DNA of 64,000 bases from Vreelandella sedimenti (GTDB lineage: Bacteria > Pseudomonadota > Gammaproteobacteria > Pseudomonadales > Halomonadaceae), in NCBI RefSeq assembly GCF_013416325.1, contig NZ_JACCGK010000005.1, positions 186,001 through 250,000 of the forward strand, in the 5' to 3' direction. The position numbers and the translations under genes were made by a program. Below, in pieces: positions 1-9,000 of this stretch. The notes beneath the pieces were generated by a model. The model was not told where the DNA came from and did not search any database. It was given only the letters and a program-made list of their open reading frames with translations. Position 1 is the stretch's first letter, and every line of letters begins with the position of its first letter.

Positions 1-240
1 GGCTCTTGCCAGCTCCATTTCACGCATGGTGCGCTGCATGTGGAGTGCCAGAACCCTGCCTTCTTCCGTAAGCAGCATCCCATCCGCGCAGCGATCGAAC
101 AGCGTTGTCTGGAAGCTGTGCTCAAGGTTCTGGATTTGGCGACTAATGGCTGAAGCGCTGACATGAAGTGAGAGCGACGCCTGGCGTATCGACCCCGTTT
201 CCGCGACAGCCAAAAAGTACTTGAACATTGAAATTTGCAT
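1..240 (-). CDS. LysR-family transcriptional regulator, N-terminal part (cut by window edge)
   Basis: Reading the minus strand from an ATG at 240 gives 80 codons to the window edge, beginning MQISMFKYFLAVAETGS. The winged helix-turn-helix of LysR regulators is clear: the RQASLSLHVSASAISRQIQ recognition helix, then LEHSFQTTLFDR. The effector domain lies outside the window. The gene is divergent from the DUF3311/SSS/nitrilase/aldoxime dehydratase genes across a 329-bp gap, the classic arrangement for a LysR activator of the neighbouring catabolic operon. That it controls this operon, and that the inducer is an aldoxime, nitrile or acid, are inferences from position only. Confidence 0.85.
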   Translation of the reverse strand, partial: MQISMFKYFLAVAETGSIRQASLSLHVSASAISRQIQNLEHSFQTTLFDRCADGMLLTEEGRVLALHMQRTMREMELARA

Positions 241-569
241 GTTGATCCCCTGTTTTTTTAATTAAAACAATAATTTAGGTAGGTGTTCACATTTCGGCAA
301 CGAGTCGTGCTAACAATAGCGTTTTTCTCATACCCTGGCGCTTCCTATGCTCTATCTTACTGCAATGCAGTACTTGGGTATCTCTTGATAGCGGCAATCG
401 TGAGCTCAGTAAGCTATGTGAAGGCTTGTATAAAAACGTGTCTGTAAACAGGTCTGTAAATATAGCTTAAGGAAATTCGAGACGCTTGCTCAACACGGTT
501 TGTTATAAAACTAACAAGTAAAGCTAAAAAGAGATGTTGGCTTTGGCTCTACGCTTAAAGGTGACTTAA
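241..569. promoter_or_regulatory. Divergent control region between LysR gene and aldoxime operon
   Basis: A 329-bp AT-rich gap with no convincing ORF. It holds two copies of the 9-mer GTCTGTAAA at 440-448 and 452-460, 12 bp apart and so slightly more than one helical turn, a spacing that could fit a dimeric regulator. AT-rich, -10-like strings occur near 429 and 505, but no well-spaced -35/-10 pair stands out. The gap should hold the promoters of both the LysR gene and the operon that begins at 570. Confidence 0.4.
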
Positions 570-818
570 ATGTTGACAGGAATGAATCGGAAGTTGTTCT
601 GGTTAGTGCTTATATTGGCACTTATCGGAAGCTGGCTTCCCTACTTTAATATTCTCAATGGACTGGTGTGGGTAGGCCCACTATCTCTTCCGCTGGCCTG
701 GGTATTTACCTGTAATATAGTGCTGACACTTTGTGCCATCGCGATGTATCCGCTCTATTTCAAGCCACTCTCTGAACGTATTGATGCATTTGAACGTAAG
801 GAGGGAGGGCATGAATAG
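570..818 (+). CDS. DUF3311 small membrane protein, partner of SSS symporter
   Basis: An 82-residue protein with two predicted membrane segments (about residues 9-30 and 38-62), the second containing PLAWVFTCNIVLTLC, followed by a short charged tail. This matches DUF3311, a family of small integral membrane proteins found almost always directly before a sodium:solute symporter. Here it overlaps the next gene by 8 bp, so the two are probably translationally coupled and may form a two-subunit carrier. No biochemical role is established for the family. The ATG at 570 is preceded by AAGGTG; a second ATG four codons later (582) is also possible. Confidence 0.75.
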   Translation: MLTGMNRKLFWLVLILALIGSWLPYFNILNGLVWVGPLSLPLAWVFTCNIVLTLCAIAMYPLYFKPLSERIDAFERKEGGHE

Positions 819-2316
819 CACCGCTGTCACTATCATCATACTGATCGCGTTTATCGCTATCTTTGTCGCGATATCGCTGCGTGCTCGGCAGCATAATGCG
901 TCCACCATTGACGATTACGTGGTGGGTGGGCGCTCCATGAATACCGCGCTGCTGCTGATGTCTATGGGGGCGACTTACTTTTCTACCTGGACGCTGCTGG
1001 GTTCATTCGGTGTCTATTACCGGGAAGGGATTTGGTTCGCGGGCTTTACTACCTGGGCGATCATTCAGGGCAGTGTGTTTATTTGGCTGTTTGGCACGCG
1101 CATTTGGTATATCGGGAAACGCTTCAACTTTATTACCCCTGGGCAAATGGTAGAGCACTACTACTCGAGCCCCACGCTTCGTTTGCTGTTTTCCATTGTT
1201 GGTATCATCGCCTTGGTGCCGGTAATGCTGATCCAGGTAACAGGCAGTGCCCGAGCTCTGGAAAGCCTGACCGGAGGGGCTATCCCCTATGCCGTTGGGG
1301 TTATCGTTACCTCGGTAGTGGTGGGTTTTATCGTGCTCTGGGCGGGCTTCAGGGGTACCGCTTGGGCGGATGCCTTTATGGGTACCTTCTTTGCTACGGT
1401 ACTGGTGTTCACGGCAGTGTTTATCATTGGTCAAGCGGGCGGTTGGTCGTTTCTGCAGAACGTGGCCGAGGTCGAACCGCAACTGCTGACCAATAAAGGC
1501 AATCCGGTGGCTATGCTGGAGTTATGGGTTGGGCTGAGTTTTGGCGCCTGGGCATTGCCCCACATGTGGCAGAAGTTCTACTCGGCGCATTCAGCGAAAG
1601 TGTTGGGCAAGGTGGCCATGTTCACCCCTTTCTGGAACTCCTGGATGATGGCCTGCATTCCGTTGGTGATAGGCCTTTCAGCCAACATTCCTGGGCTGGT
1701 GCCAGGGGCGGCGGACAATAGCGATGCGATTCTGCCCCTGATCTTTGCTGAATATGCCCCCATTCTCGGCTCCTTTGTGGTCGCCGGTATCCTTGCCGCT
1801 GCCATTTCTACCATCAACAGCCAGTTGCTCTCTTCGGCAAGCCTGGTGGCTGAGGATGTATGGCGTCGGTTCTTTGATAAAGAGATGAGTGAAAAGCGCT
1901 TGCGCCTGGTCAATAAGGTGGTCATTGGGCTGATCACCAGCATTGTACTGGTGCTTGCCCTTAGCCCTTCCGGGGCTGGCTATCTTGTGCCTGTTGCCTC
2001 CCTGGGCTTCAGCCTTGGCTTGCAACTGGTACCCACCGCACTGGGGATGCTCTATTTCCGCTGGATTACTCCCGCTGGTGCGTTAACCGGGATGGTGGTG
2101 GGTGTCATCACACTGTTCGTAAGCGCTGCTACCGATTTCACGCTGTTCTTTGGCCCGGGTATCAGCGCGATCATCGTCAATGGCCTGTTGGTGGCCGTTG
2201 TTAGCCGCTTTACCCAGGCTGCGCCAGTGAACGGCGACAATGACTACCATGCGCTGTTCGCTCAGCTCTATGGCAAGCAACCTACGCAAAAGGTAACTGC
2301 TCATGCAATCAGCTAA
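811..2316 (+). CDS. Sodium:solute symporter (SSS) family transporter
   Basis: A 501-residue inner-membrane carrier with about 13 hydrophobic segments. The start of SSS proteins is evident: DDYVVGGRSMNTALLLMSMG followed by the conserved AT.FSTWTLLGSFG region. The ATG at 811 is chosen because AAGGAGGG sits just upstream (798-806) and the protein then begins with a transmembrane helix; the open frame extends upstream to 733, but that part only overlaps the DUF3311 gene. Its 3' end overlaps the nitrilase gene by 14 bp. Substrate cannot be read from sequence. Being in an operon with aldoxime and nitrile enzymes, it may import an aldoxime, a nitrile or a related carboxylate by Na+ symport, fitting a halophile. 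Confidence 0.88.
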   Translation: MNSTAVTIIILIAFIAIFVAISLRARQHNASTIDDYVVGGRSMNTALLLMSMGATYFSTWTLLGSFGVYYREGIWFAGFTTWAIIQGSVFIWLFGTRIWYIGKRFNFITPGQMVEHYYSSPTLRLLFSIVGIIALVPVMLIQVTGSARALESLTGGAIPYAVGVIVTSVVVGFIVLWAGFRGTAWADAFMGTFFATVLVFTAVFIIGQAGGWSFLQNVAEVEPQLLTNKGNPVAMLELWVGLSFGAWALPHMWQKFYSAHSAKVLGKVAMFTPFWNSWMMACIPLVIGLSANIPGLVPGAADNSDAILPLIFAEYAPILGSFVVAGILAAAISTINSQLLSSASLVAEDVWRRFFDKEMSEKRLRLVNKVVIGLITSIVLVLALSPSGAGYLVPVASLGFSLGLQLVPTALGMLYFRWITPAGALTGMVVGVITLFVSAATDFTLFFGPGISAIIVNGLLVAVVSRFTQAAPVNGDNDYHALFAQLYGKQPTQKVTAHAIS

Positions 2317-3238
2317 AAAAGTCGCCGTCGTTCAGGCGGGATCCCATCCCTTTGACCCTATGTTGACCGCTGAAAAGGGGGCAAGGTTAATCAGTGAAGC
2401 TGCCTCCAAAAAGGCAACGGTGGTAGTTTTTCCAGAAGCCTTTCTGGGGGGCTACCCTAAGGGTGCAAGCTTCGGTAGTCCGGTAGGCAAACGGACTGAG
2501 GAGGGACGTGATGAGTTTCTTCGCTACTACCGAAGCGCCATTGACCTTGATGGGCCGGAGCTGACCCTGATTACCGATGCAGCTCAGGCACATAACGTAT
2601 TCGTGGTCATGGGGGTGATTGAGCGTACGGCCTATACCCTCTACTGCACGGTACTGTATATAGATCCTGAGCAGGGCTTGGTGGGCAAACATCGCAAACT
2701 GATGCCTACCGGCGGTGAACGTATCATCTGGGGGTTCGGCGATGGCTCGACGCTACCGGTTTTCAAGACCGGTGTAGGTACGGTAGGCGCGGTGATTTGC
2801 TGGGAAAACTATATGCCTATGATGCGCTCGGCCATGTATGGCAAGGGGGTCGATGTTTACTGCGCGCCCACCGCTGATGACCGTGATACGTGGTTGGCTA
2901 GCATGCAGCATATCGCTCTTGAAGGACGTTGCTACGTGTTAAGCGCCTGCCAGTATCTGACTAGGGGCGATTTTCCCGACGATTATGACTGCCTGCTGGC
3001 ACCGGCGAGTGAGCCGGAAACGATACTGATGCGAGGCGCGAGCATGATCGTAAGCCCCATGGGGGAAGTTCTCGCCGGCCCTCTGTTTAACGAGGAGGGC
3101 ATTCTCTATACCGAGGTCTCCCAGGGCGTCATCGTACGCAGCAAGCTCGATTTCGACCCGGTCGGGCACTATGCCCGCCCGGACGTATTCAGCCTGCATG
3201 TGGATACAGAAGCGAAGTCGCCGGTAAGAAGTGACTGA
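2303..3238 (+). CDS. Nitrilase (carbon-nitrogen hydrolase, branch 1 type)
   Basis: A 311-residue cytoplasmic enzyme expected to hydrolyse a nitrile to carboxylic acid and ammonia. All three catalytic residues are visible: Glu45 in FPEAFLGGYPKG, Lys132 in KHRKLMPT, and Cys166 in VICWENYMP. These motifs and the length fit true nitrilases rather than amidases or N-carbamoylases. It overlaps the transporter gene by 14 bp and is followed 87 bp later by aldoxime dehydratase. The two enzymes make consecutive steps, aldoxime to nitrile to acid, a pairing known from Bacillus, Rhodococcus and Pseudomonas aldoxime degraders. The substrate class (aryl-acetonitrile or aliphatic) cannot be decided here. 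Confidence 0.92.
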   Translation: MQSAKKVAVVQAGSHPFDPMLTAEKGARLISEAASKKATVVVFPEAFLGGYPKGASFGSPVGKRTEEGRDEFLRYYRSAIDLDGPELTLITDAAQAHNVFVVMGVIERTAYTLYCTVLYIDPEQGLVGKHRKLMPTGGERIIWGFGDGSTLPVFKTGVGTVGAVICWENYMPMMRSAMYGKGVDVYCAPTADDRDTWLASMQHIALEGRCYVLSACQYLTRGDFPDDYDCLLAPASEPETILMRGASMIVSPMGEVLAGPLFNEEGILYTEVSQGVIVRSKLDFDPVGHYARPDVFSLHVDTEAKSPVRSD

Positions 3239-3325
3239 TCACGTTTAAGCTTGCTGTGAAATCAACTCATCCGATGGCTGTTTCATGCTCCACTGGATCA
3301 GCCGTCGTTGAGATGGAGTATTGCC

Positions 3326-4384
3326 ATGACGTTTCATATCGACTACCCCCGAGTGGTACCCGAGCGGCGGCCTCCTGGTCATGAACCGGCGGCCCCCCGC
3401 TATACATTGCGCTGGACACGACCGGTCAATCGACTCTGTTGTGTCTATTTTGGTATTCAGGGGCGCGAGCTTGCCTGGGATGACCAGGCGGCGTTTTTCA
3501 GCCGTATCAGGGACTCCTTTGTTATCGACTCCGCACCGGAAGCCCACGAAACGCTGCGCTTTACCGATGAAGCGGGCTACACCAATGCGGTGCTGGTCGC
3601 TTACTGGACCGATCCTTCGGTCTATATGGAGTGGTTGCGGGATGCTGCGTTTATCCAGTGGCTCGCACAGCCACAGCGCACTGACGATGCGTTCGGCTAT
3701 TGGCGGGAGACCATCCACGTCCATTATGACCGCCATGAAACGATCTACTCAGAAGGTAACTATCGAATAGGGTTTGGGCGTTGTCCTGACACCAAGGTGG
3801 TTCCCATGACTACCAACGGCTATTTTGGCGCTGCCCGTGACCGCTTTCCGGTCTCTGCGGTGGATCCACTGGCGAGCACCTTTAAGGTTAAGATGCCTGT
3901 ACCGGGTAGCAAAACGACACTCGGGCGACGTTTGTTTGCTCAAGTGCCTCATAACCTGACCTCGATTCGATCCGGTCAGTATTGGGGGGAGGCGAAGCAG
4001 GAGCAGTTTGACGACTACGAGGAGTCATTACGCCCCAAATTGATGGAAGGTATGCAGTACTTGCTCGACAATAAGGAGGAAACGGGCACGCTCTGCTTGA
4101 GAGTCATGTCAAACCTTGATGATAATGGTGACGAGCGTTATGAAACCTCGGTGCATGCTTACTTTGCTTCTTTGGAGGAGATGGAAAGCTGGGCCAGTTC
4201 ACATCCTACTCATAAAACCATTTATGACCATGCCATTGCTAAAAACAGGCAATACGGGAAAAAACGCGAAGTGGTGACCTGGCATGAAGTCTTCCTGCTA
4301 ACCGAAGGCGTGCCATTTGAGTACATCAACTGCCACCCTGAAACTGGCATATTGCCGTTTTGCACGCTGTATGAGCGTTATTAA
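3326..4384 (+). CDS. oxd: Aldoxime dehydratase (haem-containing, Oxd family)
   Basis: A 352-residue protein, the usual length of aldoxime dehydratases, which use ferrous b-type haem to dehydrate R-CH=N-OH to R-CN. Family features include the RPPGHEPAAPRYTLRW opening, the SIRSGQYWGEA segment (Ser216 would match the distal Ser of OxdA/OxdRE), the ASSHPTHKTIYDH segment holding the candidate proximal haem His, and WHEV near residue 320 for the distal His. Assignment of individual His residues is by memory of the family, not alignment. The ATG at 3326 is preferred over the in-frame TTG at 3308 because GGAG (3315-3318) lies at proper spacing. It is the last gene of the operon and supplies the substrate of the nitrilase. 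Confidence 0.88.
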   Translation: MTFHIDYPRVVPERRPPGHEPAAPRYTLRWTRPVNRLCCVYFGIQGRELAWDDQAAFFSRIRDSFVIDSAPEAHETLRFTDEAGYTNAVLVAYWTDPSVYMEWLRDAAFIQWLAQPQRTDDAFGYWRETIHVHYDRHETIYSEGNYRIGFGRCPDTKVVPMTTNGYFGAARDRFPVSAVDPLASTFKVKMPVPGSKTTLGRRLFAQVPHNLTSIRSGQYWGEAKQEQFDDYEESLRPKLMEGMQYLLDNKEETGTLCLRVMSNLDDNGDERYETSVHAYFASLEEMESWASSHPTHKTIYDHAIAKNRQYGKKREVVTWHEVFLLTEGVPFEYINCHPETGILPFCTLYERY

Positions 4385-4432
4385 TATATTGTTGGCCGCT
4401 AAGAACGTCCTGACTCATGCCGCTTCCCCACT

Positions 4433-4726
4433 TTAACCAATCGGGCGCGCTTCGGCTAAGACTCTCGCTTGGGTGGGGCTTGGCTCATCAGTCGATACAT
4501 AGGTGACAATTTCCACCGGCAGTTTGAGGTATTCTTCGAGTATCTGTTTGAGTTCAGCGCGAGGCTGCGGCGGTATCGCTGTCTGGGAAATTAACAGTAG
4601 ATCAACGCCGCCGCCGCGCTTGGAGTCATCTAGTCTTGAGCCAAACACATGAGTTTCCACCGAATCACCAATAAACTCGCTCACGCCAGAGAGAATGATT
4701 GCGCGATGTGTTTGGGTAATACGCAT
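4433..4726 (-). CDS. MNT-type nucleotidyltransferase domain protein, catalytic site altered
   Basis: A 97-residue protein of the minimal nucleotidyltransferase fold (MntA/antitoxin-like). The signature FGSRLDDSKRGGGVDLLL at residues 28-45 corresponds to GSR...GGDIDLL in active members: Gly29-Ser30 and the second Asp (Asp42) are present, but the first metal-binding Asp is Gly40 here. A good ribosome binding site (AAGGAG) precedes the ATG at 4726. MNT proteins usually pair with a HEPN toxin gene; none is seen on either side, the neighbours being oxd and pncB. It may therefore be an orphan or catalytically weakened antitoxin. Confidence 0.7.
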   Translation of the reverse strand: MRITQTHRAIILSGVSEFIGDSVETHVFGSRLDDSKRGGGVDLLLISQTAIPPQPRAELKQILEEYLKLPVEIVTYVSTDEPSPTQARVLAEARPIG

Positions 4727-4846
4727 GAAGTCAGCTCCTTAACTGTATGACAGCCCCGCCACCTGATAATCTTATCGTCGAGCCACTTTAGGTGCATTTT
4801 AGTTTACGCCACCGGCGGCTTCGGTTCACTCTAACGATGGGATCTC

Positions 4847-6028
4847 ATGCTGACATCGCTGCTGGATAATGACTTCTATAAGATCACGATGCAGAACGCC
4901 GTGATCAAACGCTTTCCTTATGCCCATGCGCGCTACGCCTTTATCAATCGTGGCGAGCATGCTTTTCCTGACGGCTTCGGCGCTGAACTTCGCCGCGAAG
5001 TCGATAAGATGGCATCGCTGCGTTTGAGCGACGAGGAGAAGCGCTATCTCGAAATAACGTGCCCTTATCTCGACCCTACGTATCTCGATTTCCTCGCCGG
5101 GTTTCATTACAACCCCAGCGAGGTGATTGTAGAGCAGCAGGGGAGCGATCTTTCGGTGATCATTGAAGGGCCCTGGTACCGCACCATTCTCTGGGAAGTG
5201 CCGCTGATGGCGTTGATCAGCGAGCTGTGGTATCGGCTTCGTGGCGTGACAATCACGCCTGACGCTGATGCGATGATTGAGCAGCACGCGCAGGAGAAGA
5301 TCGAACTCTACCGCCGTTTAGGGCTGAAAATTGCTGAGTTTGGCACCCGGCGGCGCTTCTCTTCTGACGTTCACGACCGGGTGGTCGGCGCACTTAGCCA
5401 CCACGGCGGTGAGGCCTTCAGTGGCACCAGCAATGTGCTGATGGCAATGCACCACGGTGTTAAGCCGATCGGCACCCACGCTCACGAGTGGTTTATGTTC
5501 CACGGTGCCCGCTTCGGTTTCAAAATGGCCAATAGCCTGGCGCTGGAACATTGGGTGGATGTGTACCGGGGGGATCTGGGAATCGCCTTAACGGATACCT
5601 TTACCTCTAAGGCATTTTACGACAGCTTCGATAAGAAGTTCGCCAAGCTGTTCGATGGCGTTCGTCACGATAGCGGCGACCCTATCGAGTTTGCTTCCCA
5701 AACCATCGACCACTACGAGCGCTTGGGTATCAACCCGCTAAGTAAGACGATTATCTTCTCCGACGCGCTAACACCGGAGAAGGTCGAGCGGATACATACC
5801 TTCTGCGAAGGTCGCATCGGCATGGCGTTTGGTATCGGCACCAACTTCACTAACGATGTCGGTGTTGAGCCGATGAACATGGTAATCAAGATGGTCGAGG
5901 CGCGCCCAGAAGGGCAGGGCTGGCTGCCGGTGATCAAGCTTTCCGACGTGGCGGAAAAGAACACCGGTGACCCGGAGATGATCTCGCTGGCGAAGCGCAT
6001 CTTGTCGCTGAATGGGAATAGTATTTAG
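4847..6028 (+). CDS. pncB: Nicotinate phosphoribosyltransferase
   Basis: A 393-residue enzyme of NAD salvage that joins nicotinate to PRPP with ATP-coupled turnover. The N-terminus MLTSLLDNDFYKITMQNAVI is typical of the PncB class, and the phosphorylatable His lies in THAHEWFMFHG (His213). FRHDSGDP-like and FGIGTNFTND segments for phosphoribosyl binding are also present (VRHDSGDPIEF; FGIGTNFTNDVG). Length matches the bacterial family. No strong Shine-Dalgarno is seen (GGGA only). The gene is monocistronic, convergent with recC 53 bp downstream. Confidence 0.95.
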   Translation: MLTSLLDNDFYKITMQNAVIKRFPYAHARYAFINRGEHAFPDGFGAELRREVDKMASLRLSDEEKRYLEITCPYLDPTYLDFLAGFHYNPSEVIVEQQGSDLSVIIEGPWYRTILWEVPLMALISELWYRLRGVTITPDADAMIEQHAQEKIELYRRLGLKIAEFGTRRRFSSDVHDRVVGALSHHGGEAFSGTSNVLMAMHHGVKPIGTHAHEWFMFHGARFGFKMANSLALEHWVDVYRGDLGIALTDTFTSKAFYDSFDKKFAKLFDGVRHDSGDPIEFASQTIDHYERLGINPLSKTIIFSDALTPEKVERIHTFCEGRIGMAFGIGTNFTNDVGVEPMNMVIKMVEARPEGQGWLPVIKLSDVAEKNTGDPEMISLAKRILSLNGNSI

Positions 6029-6081
6029 CCTAAGGCTGGTTGCTTTCGCTGATCGTTTATTCCTGGTTCGGCAACGTTAAG

Positions 6082-9000
6082 TCACCCCTTTACCGAACGG
6101 TGCAGCGGCGCGTAGAGCGCCTCGGTCAGCGTGACGAAGCTATGCCCTAGGACGCGCTCGTTAAACAGTCGCTCAAAACTCGGCCATTGGTGGGAGAGGT
6201 AGGCGCTTTGGGCAACTTCGCCGGCTTGAAAGCGGCCGCCTTCGTAGGCGGTTTCGGCGGCGGCGTAGGCGTCGCTCTCCCTTGCGCTATCGTCTTCCAA
6301 TTCCGGCGTGCCTTGTTTGGCCTGCCAGGCGAAAGCGGCTTGCGGGGCCAGCGGTAGCGGGGCCTGCATGCCATCACACCAGGCGCTTAGCAGGTTTTGT
6401 AGCTGGTAGCGGGCATTCTCGGCTTCTAACGGTTCCAGGCGCACATGACCTGCTTTGGAGAGTAGCTGGGTGGTCATCGGGCGCTCAATATTGCCCGCTA
6501 AGTGGGCGACCCAGGGGCGTAGCAGATGCTGCCAGCGGTACTGGCCACGGCCACGCCCCTGGCTGATTAAACTACTGCTAAGCAGTAGCAAGCGGCAGCG
6601 GTTGCCCGCGTCATCCTGGCGAAGTTCTCCCAGCCAATCTTCCAGCGTTACCTGCCCCTCAGCGCTTTCAACAACATGCACCGCCTGGGGCACCGCCACT
6701 ACTTGGGGCCACTCTTGCAACGCTTCTTCGTAGGCGCCAAACAGGGCGTCCATTGGTTCGGCTAGCGCTTCACGCATTCGCTCTCCAAAGGCTCCAACCG
6801 CTAACACGCCCTGGCCTTTAAAGCGTTCCAGTGCCGCGTGCAGTACTTCCACTCGCGGCTGGCCGTTATCCACGGCGTGGCGCTGGGCGGCGATTAGCTG
6901 ATCCTGCAACTGCCAGTTCTGTAGCCCGTCCAGGGTGAAGGGTTCAACGTCCAGCTGGGTAAGCTCCTCCTGCTCGAAGTAGACCCCAAGCCGGGTGTTG
7001 AAAAACGCCTTAGCGGGTTCGCGTAGAAAGCTGCCTAGCAGGTTCAGGGTTAACGTGCTCTGCTGTTCGCTGTCCGCCTTAAGCCCTGGTGGTTTTGAGC
7101 CTTGGGTGCTTTCGCCGCTCGGGGTGTGCAGGGCGTGCCACTCGTGAGCGTATGTGAACAGCCGTGCTTGAGCGGGGGAGTCGCTGGCCTGGACAGAGAA
7201 ATAGCGGCGGCTGAACGGTTGCAGCGGGTGCTCGGTGGTTAACGCTTCCAGCAGCGGCTCGCCGTTCTGTGTTTGCCAGCCCGCTTCAAGATGGTCGCGC
7301 AGCTGGCCCACCAGCACCGAGGGCGGCATGGGGTTGTTGTCGATCTGGCTGCGGCCTACCCAGCTAATATAAAGCTGCTGGCGGGCGGAGAGCAGCGCTT
7401 CCAGAAACAGGTAGCGGTCATCTTCCCGCCGCGAGCGGTCGCCGGGGCGGTAGTCGCTGCCCATTAAGTCAAAGTCCAGCGGCGGCTGGGAACGGGGGTA
7501 CTCACCGTCGTTCATGCCCAATAAACACACCCGCTTAAACGGAATGGCGCGCATCGGCATCAGCGTGGCGAAGTTCACCGCCCCGGCCAGGAAGCGCTGG
7601 GAAAGACTGTGCTCGTCGATTTGCCCCAGCCAGTGTTCACGCACCATGGAGAGCGGCAGCGGGTCAAAAAGCGCGGCCTCTTCGGTGCTGTCCAACAGCT
7701 GCTGTAGCGCGGTTTCCAGGTTGGTGAGCATCACGCTTTCTTGAGCGTCGTCGGTCAAGAAGTAGGTTTCCAGCAGTTCGCGCAGCCGTGCCACCCAGCT
7801 GGCGGCGTCGGTGGGCTGGCAGAAGGTTTCCCAGGTGCTTTCCAGTTTTTCCAGCAGATTTGCCAGCGGGCCTGCCAAAGAGGCTTCCAGCCCGCCAATA
7901 TCATCGAATGGCTCGATGCCTTGCCAGGCGTCGGCACTCCCCACCGTATACCCTAGCAGCAACCGGCGCAGGCCAAAGGCCCAGGTGTTCTGGGTTAGCC
8001 CTTCGGGTAGATCCAGCCGGGTGCGCTGCTCGGCATTGAGCCCCCAGCGGATGCCTGCACCCTCGATCCAGCGGCTCAGGGTGGGCAAGTCGTGTTCATC
8101 GATGCCAAAGCGTGCACGCAGCGCGGGGACTTCCAGTAGATCCAGCAGGTCGCTTACCGAGAGGCGAAGTTCCGGCAGGCGCAGCAGTTTTTCCAGCGCG
8201 ATCATCATCGGCAAGCGGTGGCGGCTGGCCTGATCCGACAGGGTGTAAGGGATGTAACGTGGGTCGTCGGGTCTAGCGTTAGCGTTATAGCCACCGAAGG
8301 CGGAGCGGTACTGGCCGAATACGGCTTCAATATGGGGCGCGTAGCGGTCAATATCCGGCACCATGACGATGATATCCCGCGGGCGCAAATCCGGGTCGGC
8401 GCTGAAGGCCGCCAACAGCTGGTCGTGAAGAATCTCTACTTCCCGCTGGGGGCCGTGGGCGATATGGAACACGATGGAGTCGTCGCTGGCGGGGTCGAGC
8501 GCGGGCCAGTGGGTTTGGGTTTCCGCCACTGGGCGCAGCTCACGGATATCGTCCTGTAGCTGGCTGAGCAGGCAGTTGCGCTCTTCGCCGCTAAAGGGCT
8601 CGAACATATCGATTCGTAGCGCCTGCTGCTCGAATAGGGTTTGGTAGTTGCCCGCGTCGTCGTGTTCGTCGAGTAGGCGCAGGTAGTCGCGCCCCTGTTT
8701 GCCCCAGGCGGCCAGCAGAGGTTGGGCGTGCAGGTGCAGGGCGTCGTCGGCATCGCCGGTGCCGAGTACGTCCAGGGCGTCGGGCATGCCTGCCTTGCGC
8801 CGCTGGCGGTAGCGGCTGGCGCGGAGCAGGTCTTTGTGCTCAATGATATCCGCCCAGTAGTACTGGCAGGGGTTGTGCACGCAGAGCACGATCTGGCAGC
8901 AGCGTGACAGCGCCGCCAGGGCTTCTAACGTCTGTTGCGGCAGCGATGAGATGCCGAAAATGATCAATCGCCGGGGCAGGCCGGGTGGGCACGCTTGGCC

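Noticed and set aside
733..810. Extended start of the SSS symporter (26 extra codons)
   Set aside because: This part overlaps the DUF3311 gene, has no membrane or family content, and the ATG at 811 has an excellent AAGGAGGG site.
8436..8843. 135-residue and similar frames inside recC
   Set aside because: Composition is Thr/Pro/Ser-skewed as expected for a shifted GC-rich frame, and recC covers the region with clear motifs.
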